From: Hyphodiscus hymeniophilus
Taxonomy: Eukaryota; Ascomycota; Leotiomycetes; Helotiales; Hyphodiscaceae
Length of the DNA stretch: 64,000 nucleotides
NCBI GenBank assembly: GCA_016508695.1
Contig: VNKQ01000005.1
Coordinates: 620,001 to 684,000 of the forward strand
Direction: 5' to 3'
A program made the position numbers and the translations under genes. Under the pieces are notes generated by a model. The model was not told the origin of the DNA. It worked only from the letters and a program-made list of their open reading frames with translations, and did no database searches. Below, in pieces: positions 23,707-35,530 of the stretch; the stretch's first letter is position 1, and each line of letters begins with the position of its first letter.

Positions 23707-25181
23707 GGTTCGTGATGTCTCGCTCGTGAAGGATGAGGCGGAGAGGCGGTGTTGTTGAAGCTCAGGTGGTCTCGTGTTGATAACTTGACAGGCGGTCTAA
23801 GCATCGACTTTTAAGGTCTTGTTGTTAGGGTCATTGGCCTATGGGCCGTTGGCCCTGTACGAGCTTGACGGAGGTCGAACACCGTTTTTGATAGGCTTAA
23901 ATACCGGCATCCGATAAGCTGTGAGCTGGACGGTGTTCGTCTACCGTCACCAAACTCGCGGACTTCCGACTCCTATTTTGCGACTACACTTTAAATAAGT
24001 TACAATTGGAATTCCTGTACTTTCTATTTCGAAGGTTATGTATCAGGTTACGTTGCGGCTTTGTGTTATTCTATTGTGGACCTACCTTATTCTGATTTAA
24101 TAGTGGAACTACCCCGCGAATCCCTATTGGGTAATCATGTTCTCAACCTTTGCAACTTTCCTCCGAAGACCTACATGTTGAGCATCTCCTATACTTGCTA
24201 GTAATCAAATACATGCGACTAAACTGTCTCATTCTGCCCTGTTGCCTCTTTCCGGCTTCACTGTCACGTTTGTCTTGCCAAGTGGTCTACGACATGAGCA
24301 AACAATAGGTGACAACTCACGAGGCTGAAGGATGATTGTTGACTTGTGCAATCAATTCTACAAAGTCAACATATGGGGGGACTCGGCGGGTCACTTATGA
24401 GGTCTTGACACCGCCAGTGTATTTTCTTACGCAGACCGGCAAGCATTCCCATCACCTGGTTCGGAACTGGAAGCATGAAGGGGCCTCATTCGGCAGCGGC
24501 TAAGAGTCTGTGGGCTATATGCCGTGTGATTGCATCTGTCAGAAGATCCTAAATTCCCATCAACTCGTATTATTCATTCGGCTTCTGACTAGAAGCATAA
24601 CAGACGCCACAATCCTTCAATGGCTGTTTCTTTTGTTGTTGATAGGCACCGACCGACCCAGCATCCATTCCGCCTCAGCCCGGAGGTTTTATTTAGACGA
24701 GGCTGAAAGTAAAGTCTACGCAAATAATCAATCAAATTCAGCGGACCAGAAAGCGAACCTCTTAGTTCGTCAATCTGCAGATGAGCCTCCACGATACTTT
24801 CAGGTGACTCTTTTCCGTCCCGTAGTATGGAGTGTTGGCATTCCCACGGCCTCATAGCCAAGCAAACCTTGGTAGGTGGCTTGCGTTCGGCTTGCGGCGA
24901 AAAACTCCATTGAGTGCCTCTGTTATACGAGTGTGGGCGAGATCATGGCAAAGCTTTTGTAGATGTTCAGGCAGATTTGTGATCTCTGTAGTAATACGTA
25001 CTTTGGACATACAAAGGTACTCCGGAGATATATAAATGCTGCGAATTTTCCTTGATTCCAGTCCTCTCCCATCTCTGAGCAAACACCTTCCGATATCTAG
25101 GTAGCTCCCTCTCCCCAACCACTCGCTTTTCCACTTCAACCATTTTCTCGTCTTGATTAACCCACATCCAAGCTGCTCAAG
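23707..25181. other. Intergenic, no gene seen
   Basis: About 1.5 kb between divergent genes. It contains promoter sequence for both sides. Several short frames exist, none with domain content or splice support. Confidence 0.45.
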
Positions 25182-25826
25182 ATGCTCTTCAGCACCCTTG
25201 CTCTCACGCTCCTCGGTCTCCTAGGGTTGACCTCCGCCATTCCAACTCCCATTGAGCTTGCTCCTCGCTGCGGAACAACCCTCGTCCCAGCATTTCTACA
25301 ACAGGTCAGCGAAGCCAACCCCAGCCTTGTCGAACCAGACACAATGTCAACCGGTGGCGACTTTCACGTCTCCCAATCCACCGACGCATATGGAAACATC
25401 ATCGACCGCGTCTACCAAATTGCCGGCTTCGAGGATATACCTTCCGGCTCCTACGGCTGTCAGCTGGGTATCACATTCCCTCCTGACTATCCCATCACAT
25501 CGACCGGTGTTCCAACTCTCAATATCACCACATTGTTCAATGGCGAATCATCCAGCATCTGTTACCCGAATGAAATATCTTGGGATTCTCTGTATCCTCC
25601 TACTTCTCCGCCGCTAGGCCAAGGGTTGTTTGGGACTGTTACGATGACGCCGGGGACTACACAGGTCGTCAACAGTGAATCTTGCCCGCTTGGGGGTGGA
25701 AATTTGGCGTTTCTATTCTCGATCGCGGTGTGGGAAACGCAGCCTGCTAGTGTGGAGTTCAATGAGTATGTTAACGCGCTCAATGGGGCTGGGTTAGCGG
25801 GTGTGTATCTGACTTATGACTCTTGA
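25182..25826 (+). CDS. Secreted But2 C-terminal-domain protein
   Basis: Single exon, 214 residues. An N-terminal signal peptide (MLFSTLALTLLGLLGLTSA) is followed by a short pro-region and ELAPRCGTTLVPAFLQQV, which resembles the start of fungal proteins carrying the ubiquitin 3 binding protein But2 C-terminal domain. Further family-like traits are a beta-rich body, paired cysteines near residues 92 and 127 and one more near 167, and a short C terminus ending in VYLTYDS. Such proteins are commonly extracellular or cell-wall associated; the molecular role is unknown. The ubiquitin-related name is historical and does not imply a ubiquitin function here. Confidence 0.82.
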   Translation: MLFSTLALTLLGLLGLTSAIPTPIELAPRCGTTLVPAFLQQVSEANPSLVEPDTMSTGGDFHVSQSTDAYGNIIDRVYQIAGFEDIPSGSYGCQLGITFPPDYPITSTGVPTLNITTLFNGESSSICYPNEISWDSLYPPTSPPLGQGLFGTVTMTPGTTQVVNSESCPLGGGNLAFLFSIAVWETQPASVEFNEYVNALNGAGLAGVYLTYDS

Positions 25827-26685
25827 GTTTGATTTTTTTTGGCGAAGGTTTGATTTGGAAAGGATACTTAAGCTTAGGGCGTGCGGATTCGATTTGACAA
25901 TTAGCCTTTTCAATTCTTTTCTTCACGCGGGTAGGCGGGTTATTTATGGTCTGATAGAACTGGGAGCGAAAGCAAGCCAGCTCATACGAAGACGTCTTAA
26001 AAGTCCTATAACGCTTACATCTCAAAGAGAATATGCAATTTACCTGCCGGTACTTCGGAATATCATCCACCTCTCTTAATGGGCACAGAAGTAGGAGAAA
26101 CTAATCACGGCGCTGCCTCAATGGATAACTAATAGCGCAACTCGAGTCTTGAGGTCGAATGGATTTGATTATGCGAGCCGTCCGTCGCCAGGAAGTATTT
26201 CGAGGTTTCCTTATACCACCATAGTTGGAAATGACTTGGGATTTTCATATTCCTCTTTGCTATTCCAGCCCCTCCATATTTCTGAGCTGTTGCGGCGCGG
26301 AAGTGAAAAATCATTTGTGAAGAGCTGCTCCCTGTAGTATTCGCACCTGACTCTAGTCCTTGCGTTGTACTTAAGGAGACAATAATCTCAACTTTTATTC
26401 AACAAGCAAAAGGATCTGATTGTAAGCAGCAGTAGTTCGGGCCCAAAAAAATGATTACTTAGGTCTGTTTAAAAGAAAGTGCTACCGAATGCCTTGTAGT
26501 ACCCAGAGGTACAGGGGCTGAGCTACTAAACGAGAGCCAATCCGGAATAGTTCCGAACCTCGGCTTAGAAATCCAAAAGATCTGAAGATAGTGATAAATG
26601 TCTCTTATCAGCAATTGAACTGTCATTTCTGCTTTCACTCTCTTTTTGCATTTCTACTATCTCTCCTCCTATACTGCATCTCCTG
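25827..26685. other. Intergenic: promoter of the oxidoreductase gene
   Basis: About 860 bp. The last 60 bp before the ATG are CT-rich, as in fungal leaders. No gene is supported. Confidence 0.45.
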
Positions 26686-28068
26686 ATGGCGCCCGCAAAT
26701 ACCGCAGCTCCCAACGCTCCCTACTACACACCTATCCGTAAGTAAGGTAGGGTATGGAGGTGAACGCCTTCTGCCCTACTAATCTACATACTTCCCCTTC
26801 TGTCCTCTAGAACTTTTGACTGATATACTCCGCTCTCAGAATCCCCACCCGTGGGCACAGCTCTCTCCCCAAACCCGCCAACCATCTTCACCCCTCTCAA
26901 AATCCGAGATGTTACTTTCCAGAACCGCATTTGGGTAGCACCAATGTGCATGTACTCCGCTTCAAACGGCCATCTCACCGATTTCCACCTCGTGCACCTC
27001 TCCGCGTTCGCCTACCGCGGTGCCTCTCTCACGATCCTCGAAGCCACCTCCGTCCTGCCCAACGGCAGAATCACGCCTCAAGACAGCGGTCTCTGGAGCG
27101 ACTCCCAGATCGCTCCTATCCGCCGCATCGCAGACTTCCTCCATTCACAGGACCAGAAGCTGGGGATTCAACTAGCACATGCAGGTCGCAAGGCGAGCAC
27201 TTGTGCGCCTTGGCTTGCTAAGAGGGGGAAGACTGTTCTGGCGACGGAGGACGTAGGAGGATGGCCGGAGGATGTAATGGGGGCAAGCGCGATACCTTGG
27301 TCGAAGGAGGGATTTGCGATGCCGAGGGAGATGAGTGCATCAGATGTCCAGGACGTGATAGATGGATTCAGGGACTCAGCTAAGAGGGCGGTAGAGGCTG
27401 GTGTGGACGTTATCGAAATTCATGGTGCGCATGGATATTTGATCTCGTCCTTCTTGTCGCCTATTTCGAATCAGAGGAAGGACAAGTACGGTGGTAGTTT
27501 TGAGAATAGGATACGGCTATTGGTAGAGGTCATTGAGGCTGTGAGGGCTGTGATTCCGAGTGGCATGCCTTTGCTGGTCAGAGTTAGCAGTACCGAATGG
27601 ATGGAAAAGTCTGAATATCCGGTGAGCTGGGATGTTGAGTCTACCATCAAGCTCGCGAAACTCTTACCAGCTCTGGGTGTCGATCTCCTGGATGTCAGCT
27701 CGGGAGGGAATAACGAGCTGCAAGCTATCACGCCTTACAACGACTTCCAAGTTGGAATTGCGGGGCGCATACGATCGGAGCTGTACGCAGCTGGCATTAA
27801 AGATCTCCTCATCGGAGCAGTGGGAATGATCACTGAAGCTGAAGCGGCGAAGAGTATCGTAGAGAGCGGGAAACCAGCTGCAAAGGCTGATACCGTCGAG
27901 ATAGAGGACGAGCAAGGTGCCATTGCAAAGGCGGACATTGTTTTGATTGCAAGACAGTTCTTGAGAGAACCGGAATGGGTTCTTAGAGTTGCATATAGAC
28001 TTGGTGTAGAAGTACAGTGGCCGCAACAATACCATAGAGGGCAGTTTGTGAAGGGAAGCAAGATATAG
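26686..28068 (+). CDS. Old yellow enzyme, class III (YqjM-like ene reductase)
   Basis: FMN-dependent NAD(P)H oxidoreductase that reduces activated C=C bonds; the physiological substrate is unknown. Exon 1 (26686-26737) encodes MAPANTAAPNAPYYTPI and exon 2 (26840-28068) the TIM barrel; intron 102 bp; 426 residues. Thermophilic-like (class III) hallmarks are present: Cys54 in APMCMYS, QLAHAGRK, and the substrate-binding HGAHGY with His212, His215 and Tyr217. Also seen are KYGGSFENR, RVSSTEWME and a C-terminal FLREPEWVLR. An insert of about 20 charged residues near the C terminus (from AAKADTVEIED) departs from bacterial members. Long exon 2 starts in frame with no ATG of its own, which supports the first exon. 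Confidence 0.92.
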
Positions 28069-28341
28069 AGCCTGCAAATCATAGAATCAAGAAATACGGG
28101 GAAACATACTCGGAAAGCAAATTCTGCATTGATCTCTGCACATCCTCGCATGATTCTCGTATGGTACATTCCAAGTCGGTCCTGCAAATCTGCCCCGCAA
28201 CCATCCAGGCACTGCATGTCCCGCCATTTACCACGCAGAAGAGCTCAGCAAAGCACAAGTACGACATCCTCACGACCAACTCCGCGCCCAAATCCAAGCT
28301 CCAAACACCGCTCCAACTCCGACCAGTATTTTCCCCCCAAG

Positions 28342-28577
28342 TCAGCTACTCTTGGCCATGGGTGGATACTCCTTTCCGTCTTTCTCGACTTTCGGCTCGC
28401 AGGTGCAGCGTTCCTCAGCTGGAATGGAATCCATGACGCCTGGGACATGTTGACCACAGCCGAACCAGGTTGCTTTACCTGAGAAATGTCAGACGAGATC
28501 GTCGCAGAGTGAATGGAGATTCAAGGCGGGAAGATGAAGAACTCACTGCAGGTGGGGCAGGTCGATTTGCGACACAT
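28342..28577 (-). CDS. 55-residue cysteine-rich protein, 2 exons
   Basis: A very small spliced gene. Exon 1 (28577-28547) encodes MCRKSTCPTC; the 68-bp intron has donor GTGAGT, branch TCTGACA and acceptor CTCAG; exon 2 (28478-28342) encodes KATWFGCGQHVPGVMD, then ERCTCEP and a charged tail ending YPPMAKSS. The pattern is CxxC, a single Cys and CxC, which could bind zinc or another metal. From general recall, similar tiny proteins (CxxCxKxTWxGCGxHxPxVMD) are found in many ascomycetes, always uncharacterised; I cannot verify this here. It is convergent with the old yellow enzyme gene, 273 bp from its stop. Both exons are too short for standard ORF calling. Confidence 0.85.
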
Positions 28578-30293
28578 CTTGGCTGTTGATGGGATGGCGG
28601 GGTACGAGTAGCTTCGATTGGCTTGTTGTAGAGGGTGGGGATGTGGTGTGGTGCTGATAGTATTCGGGTCTGTATGGATTGAAGGCGAGAGTTTGCTTCA
28701 GTTGGGATTGAGGGGAATGAATGCAAAGATTGGAGAGGGGAGACGTATTTGTATCTTCTCGACGAGTTCTAGTCGGCGATGGTGATAAATCAGTGGCAAG
28801 GCGGGGGGGGGATTCTCGCCTGTGCCTGTTCCTGTATTACTCGTACGGTAGCCCAGATCCCCGGCGTTCCCAGGCCTGGTCGCCGACCTATCTCTATCCT
28901 CGGGAGACTGCAAGTCTTGCTTAGTTATCGCAACATCAGTCGATTATCACAATTTACAATGGTGTGATTATTCATGGTTTGAGGAACGAAACAAACTACT
29001 CGTCAAGTCAAGAGATGTGTTAGATGTGTTCACTGAATGCAGGCGACCTGTCGACCAGTGCCGAGCTCAGAGTTCCAGGGTTGAAGATGGGGATATAACC
29101 ATGGTAAGTCAAAGGAGTCTTACTTCCTCCTCACCCCCCTCATCAAGACACAAACAGCACCTAGCCTCTGAAGGTCTTGCATCCGATACTCCACACAAAC
29201 TCTAACCTCAGGTGGAAGCCCGATAGACCTCTTCTATCTCTCGTTCATATGCTCGCGTCGCCCAACGCTCTGATGATCGTGCCCTTGCTTACCTTTGGAA
29301 ATGGTTTCTTGGGATCAGCAACAATCACCAGATTCTTCGCCATCCTCGCATGCTCCGGGACCGAATGATTGGCTTGATGCACAGCAGACCAGATCTGCTC
29401 TATCACGACCTGACTTTTCGACGTATTTCAACTTAGGTTCAATCAACAAACCAAATTTTGCGTACCCGTACCCGTACCCAACAACCAAGCAACCTTGCAG
29501 TGCAGGATGGTTTCGAAGCCTCAGCTCAGTGTATACTGGCTGCCCTTCAACCCGTTGCTGAGAAGCATCATATCATCAAGCCGTCCCTAATATTTCCAGA
29601 GATTCTCAATTCCTGGGTCAGTACATCGTCTGAGGATGTCCTTAGATCTCTACTCATTCTTGTTGCGGAAAATTTCGAAAACAGGACGACACCACTCTTT
29701 GGCCAGTTGTCGGTGATAGGGGCTCGCTAAATTTAGTTTACTTACTCACTATCTAATATCTTGTGACCTGCCTCTTATCATACTACCTAGGCTTAGCAGA
29801 TACAGTTCGAATGTTAGATAATGCGATTTGCTTGAAATCGTAACGGTCGCGGATTTATGTAAGTGAGATTTGGTCCGGACGGCTTCAGATTAAGTTTACA
29901 TGTAAACAGGTCCGACAGAAGGTATGGTCTTCATTGGCTAGCCGCTAGAAAAGGGCCAAAGTACAACCTGGGCAACCTCTGTGTAGGACCTGACTGTCTC
30001 TATCTGAGTAGAAGGCTGGCATAGATATTAGCACCAGCATCACTGTCCATCTGCTCGATTCCGTTCTACGACCTCTTAATAAACGACCACTTGAAGCCAG
30101 TGTTGGAGATAGTCACTCTGATTATATGAGTATTACTTAAGTTACTCAAATTACTCTCAGTGATTATTTAATAATGGGTTTAACTCTTGATTAAGAGTAC
30201 AGTAGAGTCACGATTAAAGATGGTAATATTAGTTAAGTACCTACAGTGCAGCCCTCCTAGACATGATACAAGTTAAGTATTCAACCAACAGAA
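28578..30293. other. Intergenic, possible gene relic, AT-rich right part
   Basis: About 1.7 kb. Plus-strand frames at 29295-29561 and 29458-29730 look protein-like but cannot be joined into a gene with a start. From about 29740 to 30290 the sequence is AT-rich with many TTAAG and TTACT words and no open frame; it may be a decayed repeat. Confidence 0.35.
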
Positions 30294-31294
30294 TCACAAC
30301 CAGAATGTAAGAAAAAATGCCACAGTGCCAAACAATCCAGGGGTCATAGACTTCAACCCAGTACCAGCACCTGTGAAAATCGGCGATGAAGTTGGAGAAG
30401 GCATCGAGCCAGTACCAGTAGCAACAGCCATCGCCGTAAAGTTGGCGCAGGTCAAGCGAGTGGTGTTCATGCTATGGATGACAATGGATTTATCACCGAA
30501 AAAGTATGGAGAGCCGGGGGTAGTGGAAAGATAGAGATCGAGGTAACTGTTTGAAAGGCTTGTTGGCTTTCAGACACCAGAGGGGTAGGATAGCTCTCTT
30601 ACCTGGCAGAGAAACTCGTGCCGGTGATATTGCCATGTTTTCCAGCCAGGTCACCAGCTTGACAGGTCTGGGGTGCGACGTTCTCGCAAGGGTGGTATTC
30701 TCCTCTGTTTGTGGGATCGAGATGGCCCATTGTCGCTGTGCAGTTACCGTCTGCTGAAACAGGCATACCATGGATGTGGTACACTGGAGGAGAACAATAT
30801 TAGCTTGATAAAGAGCAAGTCGAGGGTAATATCTCACCGAAGGGGCCATATTCAGACTCGGAAGGAAACCCAGTGAAGTTCACCGTGAAGACCACGCCAG
30901 TACCGTTGTAACCCGCGGCACCGGTGATTGAGCCCGTGATTGTTGTTCCCGTGGCGTCATCAAAGTTGGTGGCTGGGAGGACTGCTTGGTAGATCGCAAT
31001 TGGATTGCCGTTCTGGATAGATGCGTTTCCGCCAGGTCCTGAGGGATAAGTCAGCCACTGTCAACAATTGGGTGAACGAAGCAGCGAATGCGCACCGGTG
31101 AATCCGTCAACCATTGGCCCATCGTAAGTGATTGCGCCCTCGATGGTCTCGAGTCCGGGGAAAGGAGTGGGTGCAATTGGGAGAACTCCGCTTTGAGTGG
31201 TAGTCAAAGTAGATGGGGACGGAGCTGGAGCTGCCACTTGAGCTCGAGCAAGAGCGATGACACTCAACACCGAGAAGATGAGTTGACCTTGCAT
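30294..31294 (-). CDS. GPI-anchored Cu-only superoxide dismutase
   Basis: Extracellular superoxide dismutase of the fungal Sod5-like, copper-only type. Exons 31294-31096, 31038-30838, 30783-30603 and 30546-30294; introns 57, 54 and 56 bp; 277 residues. Signal peptide (about 1-18), Pro/Thr-rich linker, then the SOD beta-barrel. Copper ligands by motif: His136 and His138 (VYHIH), His154 (MGHLDP) and His218 (IVIHS). Where Cu/Zn enzymes have the zinc-loop RHVGDLGN, this protein has TCQAGDLAGKHG, so zinc-site histidine(s) appear lost while the Asp stays. A Thr/Ser/Gly-rich tail and C-terminal hydrophobic segment (TPGLFGTVAFFLTFWL) form a typical GPI signal. Expected role: converting superoxide at the cell wall. 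Confidence 0.92.
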
Positions 31295-32418
31295 CTTGAA
31301 AACTTGCGAACGATTGTAAATGTAGTTGGGATTATTTGAATAGTTTCTTCTATGCCGACGGCTTCTTTATGCATCTTTGAATCCGGGCGCAGGGGTACAA
31401 GATCATGACGCCAAGGACTTTTGTCTTTCCTTGGAACTACTCATCTGGTTGGCAAGGCCGCTGAGCATGGTAATTTCGAATCTATACGCGAATTCGAAAT
31501 TAACTATGGATGTAAATGTCATGACATCAAGATTCTGTGCCACATTGCAGCGGGGAAACAAGCTTTCCCAGAATGCACCAATGGCAAGGGGTAGCGACGC
31601 GTAAGCGAGAAAGCCCCTGGCTCACTAGTAGATCCAGTCCAGGAACAAGATCATTGTCCGATCTGTTACTCCTTGCAGATATTTCCCGCAGGTGTCCTTA
31701 TCAACCTAGGAGACGGTGGCAAAATTGGTGAATAATACTTTAGACCTTCACAAAGGAGTCAAAAGGTGGAGATTAAACTCAAGGAATGAGACACGCGTAC
31801 TTGATACCACGCTTCTCAGGCCCATTGAAAAGATAAATAGAAAAAGCAGTTCTTCTTTAAGGAATCTCATAAAACGAAGAGTTAAGCATCATATTTTGCG
31901 TCAAACTCTCCTCCTTGGGGTGCTCACGCTCTCCTCACATTGCACCCGACAAATGTGTTTCGGCTACGGGTCTCTCGAGTAAGTCGACCCGCCAGCGTGG
32001 CATATTCTAAAAGAAAAGCTTCAAAGCTTTCATCTCTCTCGTGAGATAATGACCGTCTTCCCAGAAATCCCACGCCAAACAAAGCGTATTAACCTCGTTG
32101 TCTAACAAGCTTACCAGTTGATTCGGCCCAAAAACCCCGGTGCCCATGCTTGCCTGCAGAGCTTCGTGTAAGGCAGCCTAGTAACTTGTGGATTACTTGT
32201 TGATTTGTTTTGAAAGGAATATGAAGTGAGATCGTTAAGGATGTTGTACTTTGGCTGATTTATTTGGAGGGTTCCATTTGTTTGGAGAGCCTCCACAATC
32301 GCAGAGAAGTCGGGGTAATGTGCACTGTGGCTGCAGGAATTCTTTCTATTCCAAGCCTAGATATCTTCATCATGGCTTGCTGTTCTATACTTTGCACCTT
32401 TTGATCCCAGTGAATGCG
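31295..32418. other. Intergenic, no gene seen
   Basis: About 1.1 kb: promoter of the superoxide dismutase gene on the left and the cog4 3' region on the right. No coding signal. Confidence 0.5.
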
Positions 32419-34875
32419 TCAGTCTCTGACCAGCGCTCTGGCTTTATTCCTCTCATCCAGGTTCAACACCCAAGCCATCTCTTCTTCCCCACCCTTCTCC
32501 TCCTCCACCAAGGCTTCCCATTCCTCTTCCTCCATGTTGACCAGCATCGCAATCTGCGTGACCCTCGCAAACTTGTCCCTGATCGCATATTTTCCACCCC
32601 TCGCAATGACGCCCACGATGCCGGAGAAATCACGCTCCATTCTGCTCGCCCCCAGGATATTTATCTTTCCGCCAAAACCCCACATACGCTTCTCGAGGAC
32701 TTTAGCCAAGTACTCAGCTGTTTTGTCTAGGATTTTGGTAAACGTCTTGGGTGTCATGAGGCGTTGAATGGGCTTTATTAGTGCGTCCCAAGAATGCTCG
32801 AAACGTCTCATCACGAGATCGTTAAGGGAGTCGGGATCTTCATCAGTGTCGTTTTGGATGGCTAGATCAGCCAGGTCTTCTTCTGTGAGCGAGTAATCCA
32901 CATCGCGGAAGGTGTCTAAGAGGACGGGACGTAGACGAGGTCTGATGACCTGTTCGTAGAGGACTCTCAGTCCGTCTGTGATCAGATCCGAGGTCTTGGA
33001 ATTGAACGTAGCATCAAGGTTTTCAAGTACGTTGATGACAAATGTAGAGTCGTGAGAGAATGGAAACGTTTCGGAGAACGGGTCAGGGCTATTCTGTTGG
33101 TCGGATGATTGGAGGCGGGATGCGACGATTCGAGAAATGTAGTCGTTAGCGATGTCGAGGGAGTTAATTAGAACGATGAATGCAATGACTTTATCTTCTG
33201 GTGGAAATCCTCCCTGTATCACAGGCTTGGGATAGTGTTCATCGCGCATTTTACGCTGTATCATACCCACAAAATCGGAGCCCAGGACGCGTGATATGGT
33301 GGGGATCACTGATGCTACCACGTCCCGCTGGGCCGTGGAGAGTGACCGTTGAAGCACTGCATTGACGATGTACATGACATCGTCTACTGCGGATATGATG
33401 AATGGACTACTGCCTTCGAGGTGTTTCGATAAATTAAGACTGAGCCCAGATGGTAATTCGTCCAGCTGGAACGCTTTCTCCACTGAACGGCGGAAGAAAA
33501 AAGTCGTCATGATGTTAAAAGGTGTTGTTAGGAGTCCTGAGATCTTTCCAGCGAGCGCCGATTTTGTAAGAAGATCTGGCAAGACCAAATGTTCCTGGGG
33601 ATCTGCTGTCTGGTCCTGGGAGATCTTAGATATCGCTTGTAGAAGCACTCCCGACTGTGGACTTACCCTGCATTTCCCAGCCAGAAATCGCGAGTAAAGT
33701 GACCAGCGACCCAACATGACCGCCATTTCACTGAGCAGACCGTCCACCTCTTTGGTGTCGACGCCTTCGTCCTCGCTCATTCTCCCATTTGTGCCGCCTC
33801 CAATGGCTGGGCTGTTTGTCCTCGATATTCCAGAAGATTTCTGCGACGGCAGGAAACTTTGGACCAAAAAAGAGAATGGATAACTCTTGACGTCCTTCAA
33901 CCTCCTGTCAACATTTCTTTCATCTCCCCATGTATCCAAAATTATGCCACCCTGAATATCGGCCTCAATTTGCAATCTTTCAATAACTTTCACCATCCTC
34001 CCAGCCCCGTAATGTCTCTCCACCAATCCGCCGTGCCCCTCCACAATCTGGGCAATGTTTTCGAATAACTTAGTGAGTGCATTGGCATAGAAAAACCCTT
34101 CTTTGCCATCTCTCCCTTTCGTCCCCTCCTTTAAATTCGTTCTCGCCTGACTCGCAACACCTTGACACACATACCGTCCATAAACCTCCAATCCCGTCTC
34201 CTCCCTCCCAATCAACGGAAATAGTTTGAAGAACCTCGTAACCTTTCCCCCGTCGCCTTCCTCAGCCGCCTTCTCAAACTCCCGCAGAAAAAGCCCACAC
34301 AGACTCTCCTTCGCATTCTCAATTGTGATGCCCGGCGCATCCGGAACTTCCACAGAGGGCACCACTGTCGCCGCAAACTTGCCTTCCACAATATGACCAG
34401 GGATTTTATTCGCCCGCGCAATATACCCCGCTGCAGCTTCCCAATCCTGGGGAGCGCCCATAGAGCCCACGACGCCTTGCACGCAGGCCTTTAGCTCTGC
34501 AACCTGTTCGACGACTACTAGAGTCTCTTCTACACGTTTCTTTTCCAGGTCAAGCTCTTTGACTCTCGAGGAGAGATGCGAGGCCGTGCTAGCGGCTGAA
34601 TCGAGCATGCCATTGCTGATGTCCCTTGTATTCACCACCTGTGTTCCTAGATGTGCGCGGAGGAGATCCAGGCGCCCCAGCTCACGCGATAGATCAGCCT
34701 GTGAAGAGATGAGGCTCTGGAGACGAGTCGTAATAGCTCTATCGCGGGAGTGGAGGGTCGCGAGAGACGCCCGAATGGCGACTAGGGAGGAGGATTCATA
34801 GATTGATGCGGTTGGTAGGGAGTTTTCGACTGGCACAGATGCTGAAGTGCCATTGGGGAGACCGGAAGGAGGCAT
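32419..34875 (-). CDS. cog4: Conserved oligomeric Golgi complex subunit 4
   Basis: Subunit of the COG tether (lobe A), which captures retrograde vesicles at the Golgi and keeps glycosyltransferases in place. Single exon, 818 residues. N-terminal coiled coil (about 25-120, with LSSRVKELDLEKKRVEETL), then the Cog4 core with RFFKLFPLIGREETGLEVYG and YVCQGVASQA, central helices, and a C-terminal bundle ending at NLDERNKARALVRD. An open frame extends 26 codons upstream but without an ATG; 34875 (MPPSGLPNG) is the first ATG. The family assignment rests on the LFPLIG...GL..Y motif and overall length. It could be confused with other COG subunits by length alone, but this motif fits Cog4. Confidence 0.88.
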   Translation of the reverse strand: MPPSGLPNGTSASVPVENSLPTASIYESSSLVAIRASLATLHSRDRAITTRLQSLISSQADLSRELGRLDLLRAHLGTQVVNTRDISNGMLDSAASTASHLSSRVKELDLEKKRVEETLVVVEQVAELKACVQGVVGSMGAPQDWEAAAGYIARANKIPGHIVEGKFAATVVPSVEVPDAPGITIENAKESLCGLFLREFEKAAEEGDGGKVTRFFKLFPLIGREETGLEVYGRYVCQGVASQARTNLKEGTKGRDGKEGFFYANALTKLFENIAQIVEGHGGLVERHYGAGRMVKVIERLQIEADIQGGIILDTWGDERNVDRRLKDVKSYPFSFLVQSFLPSQKSSGISRTNSPAIGGGTNGRMSEDEGVDTKEVDGLLSEMAVMLGRWSLYSRFLAGKCRVSPQSGVLLQAISKISQDQTADPQEHLVLPDLLTKSALAGKISGLLTTPFNIMTTFFFRRSVEKAFQLDELPSGLSLNLSKHLEGSSPFIISAVDDVMYIVNAVLQRSLSTAQRDVVASVIPTISRVLGSDFVGMIQRKMRDEHYPKPVIQGGFPPEDKVIAFIVLINSLDIANDYISRIVASRLQSSDQQNSPDPFSETFPFSHDSTFVINVLENLDATFNSKTSDLITDGLRVLYEQVIRPRLRPVLLDTFRDVDYSLTEEDLADLAIQNDTDEDPDSLNDLVMRRFEHSWDALIKPIQRLMTPKTFTKILDKTAEYLAKVLEKRMWGFGGKINILGASRMERDFSGIVGVIARGGKYAIRDKFARVTQIAMLVNMEEEEWEALVEEEKGGEEEMAWVLNLDERNKARALVRD

Positions 34876-35530
34876 GGGTTCGACATGGAAGTGGATGTGC
34901 TGGATAAGAAATGTTTTGAAAGTTACATTTAGGTGTCTTCCCCACAAGCGCAAGTAAGCGAGAATTTATATCTTTGGTAATAGATGGCCAATACAGTATC
35001 AGCAACGCTCGTTAGCCACTGAATGGCTACTTTGCTTCGGTAAATTAATAATTAGATCAAATTTCAAGACCATCTGATGAGTTCTCATTTGTCAATTCGC
35101 AAATGTTGTAATCTACGAAAAGTGATTAGAATTTGCCCCCTGTTAACAGCTCAGCATTAATAACATTATGAACTTGACACATGTGATTGAGAATCTCTGA
35201 GGTAGATAATGATTACTAGGACTAGGGCATCTAATAACAACTGCGACACAATTGAAATATTCCCTCCTCAACTAAGGTGGAATCTACCGACTAAGTAACT
35301 AGGTATGATCTCTCTCGTCTTGTTGCCAGCTTCCTCCCATCTTCAAATACCGGTGATGGAAGAAGGAAACGCCTTGACTCCCACCCCGGATATCCCGCAG
35401 AAAAAAAGTACTATGTACAAACGCCTTTTATCTTTCCCACTCGACATGCCTTGCATACCTTTACTATACTTGTACAGAGCCAATTTCATCCACAACCGAA
35501 TCACACAGTGACCGCAACTGGGGGGGCACT
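34876..35530. other. Intergenic between cog4 start and rad21 end
   Basis: About 650 bp; promoter of cog4 and 3' UTR of rad21. No other feature. Confidence 0.5.

Noticed and set aside
29268..29730. Plus-strand frames with protein-like runs (for example EMVSWDQQQSPDSSPSS and SLIFPEILNSWVSTSS).
   Set aside because: They lie in different frames, and I found no start codon plus intron set that joins them; could be a relic.
29740..30290. AT-rich stretch considered as a RIP-mutated transposon.
   Set aside because: No terminal repeats, target duplication or decayed transposase frame could be seen by eye.
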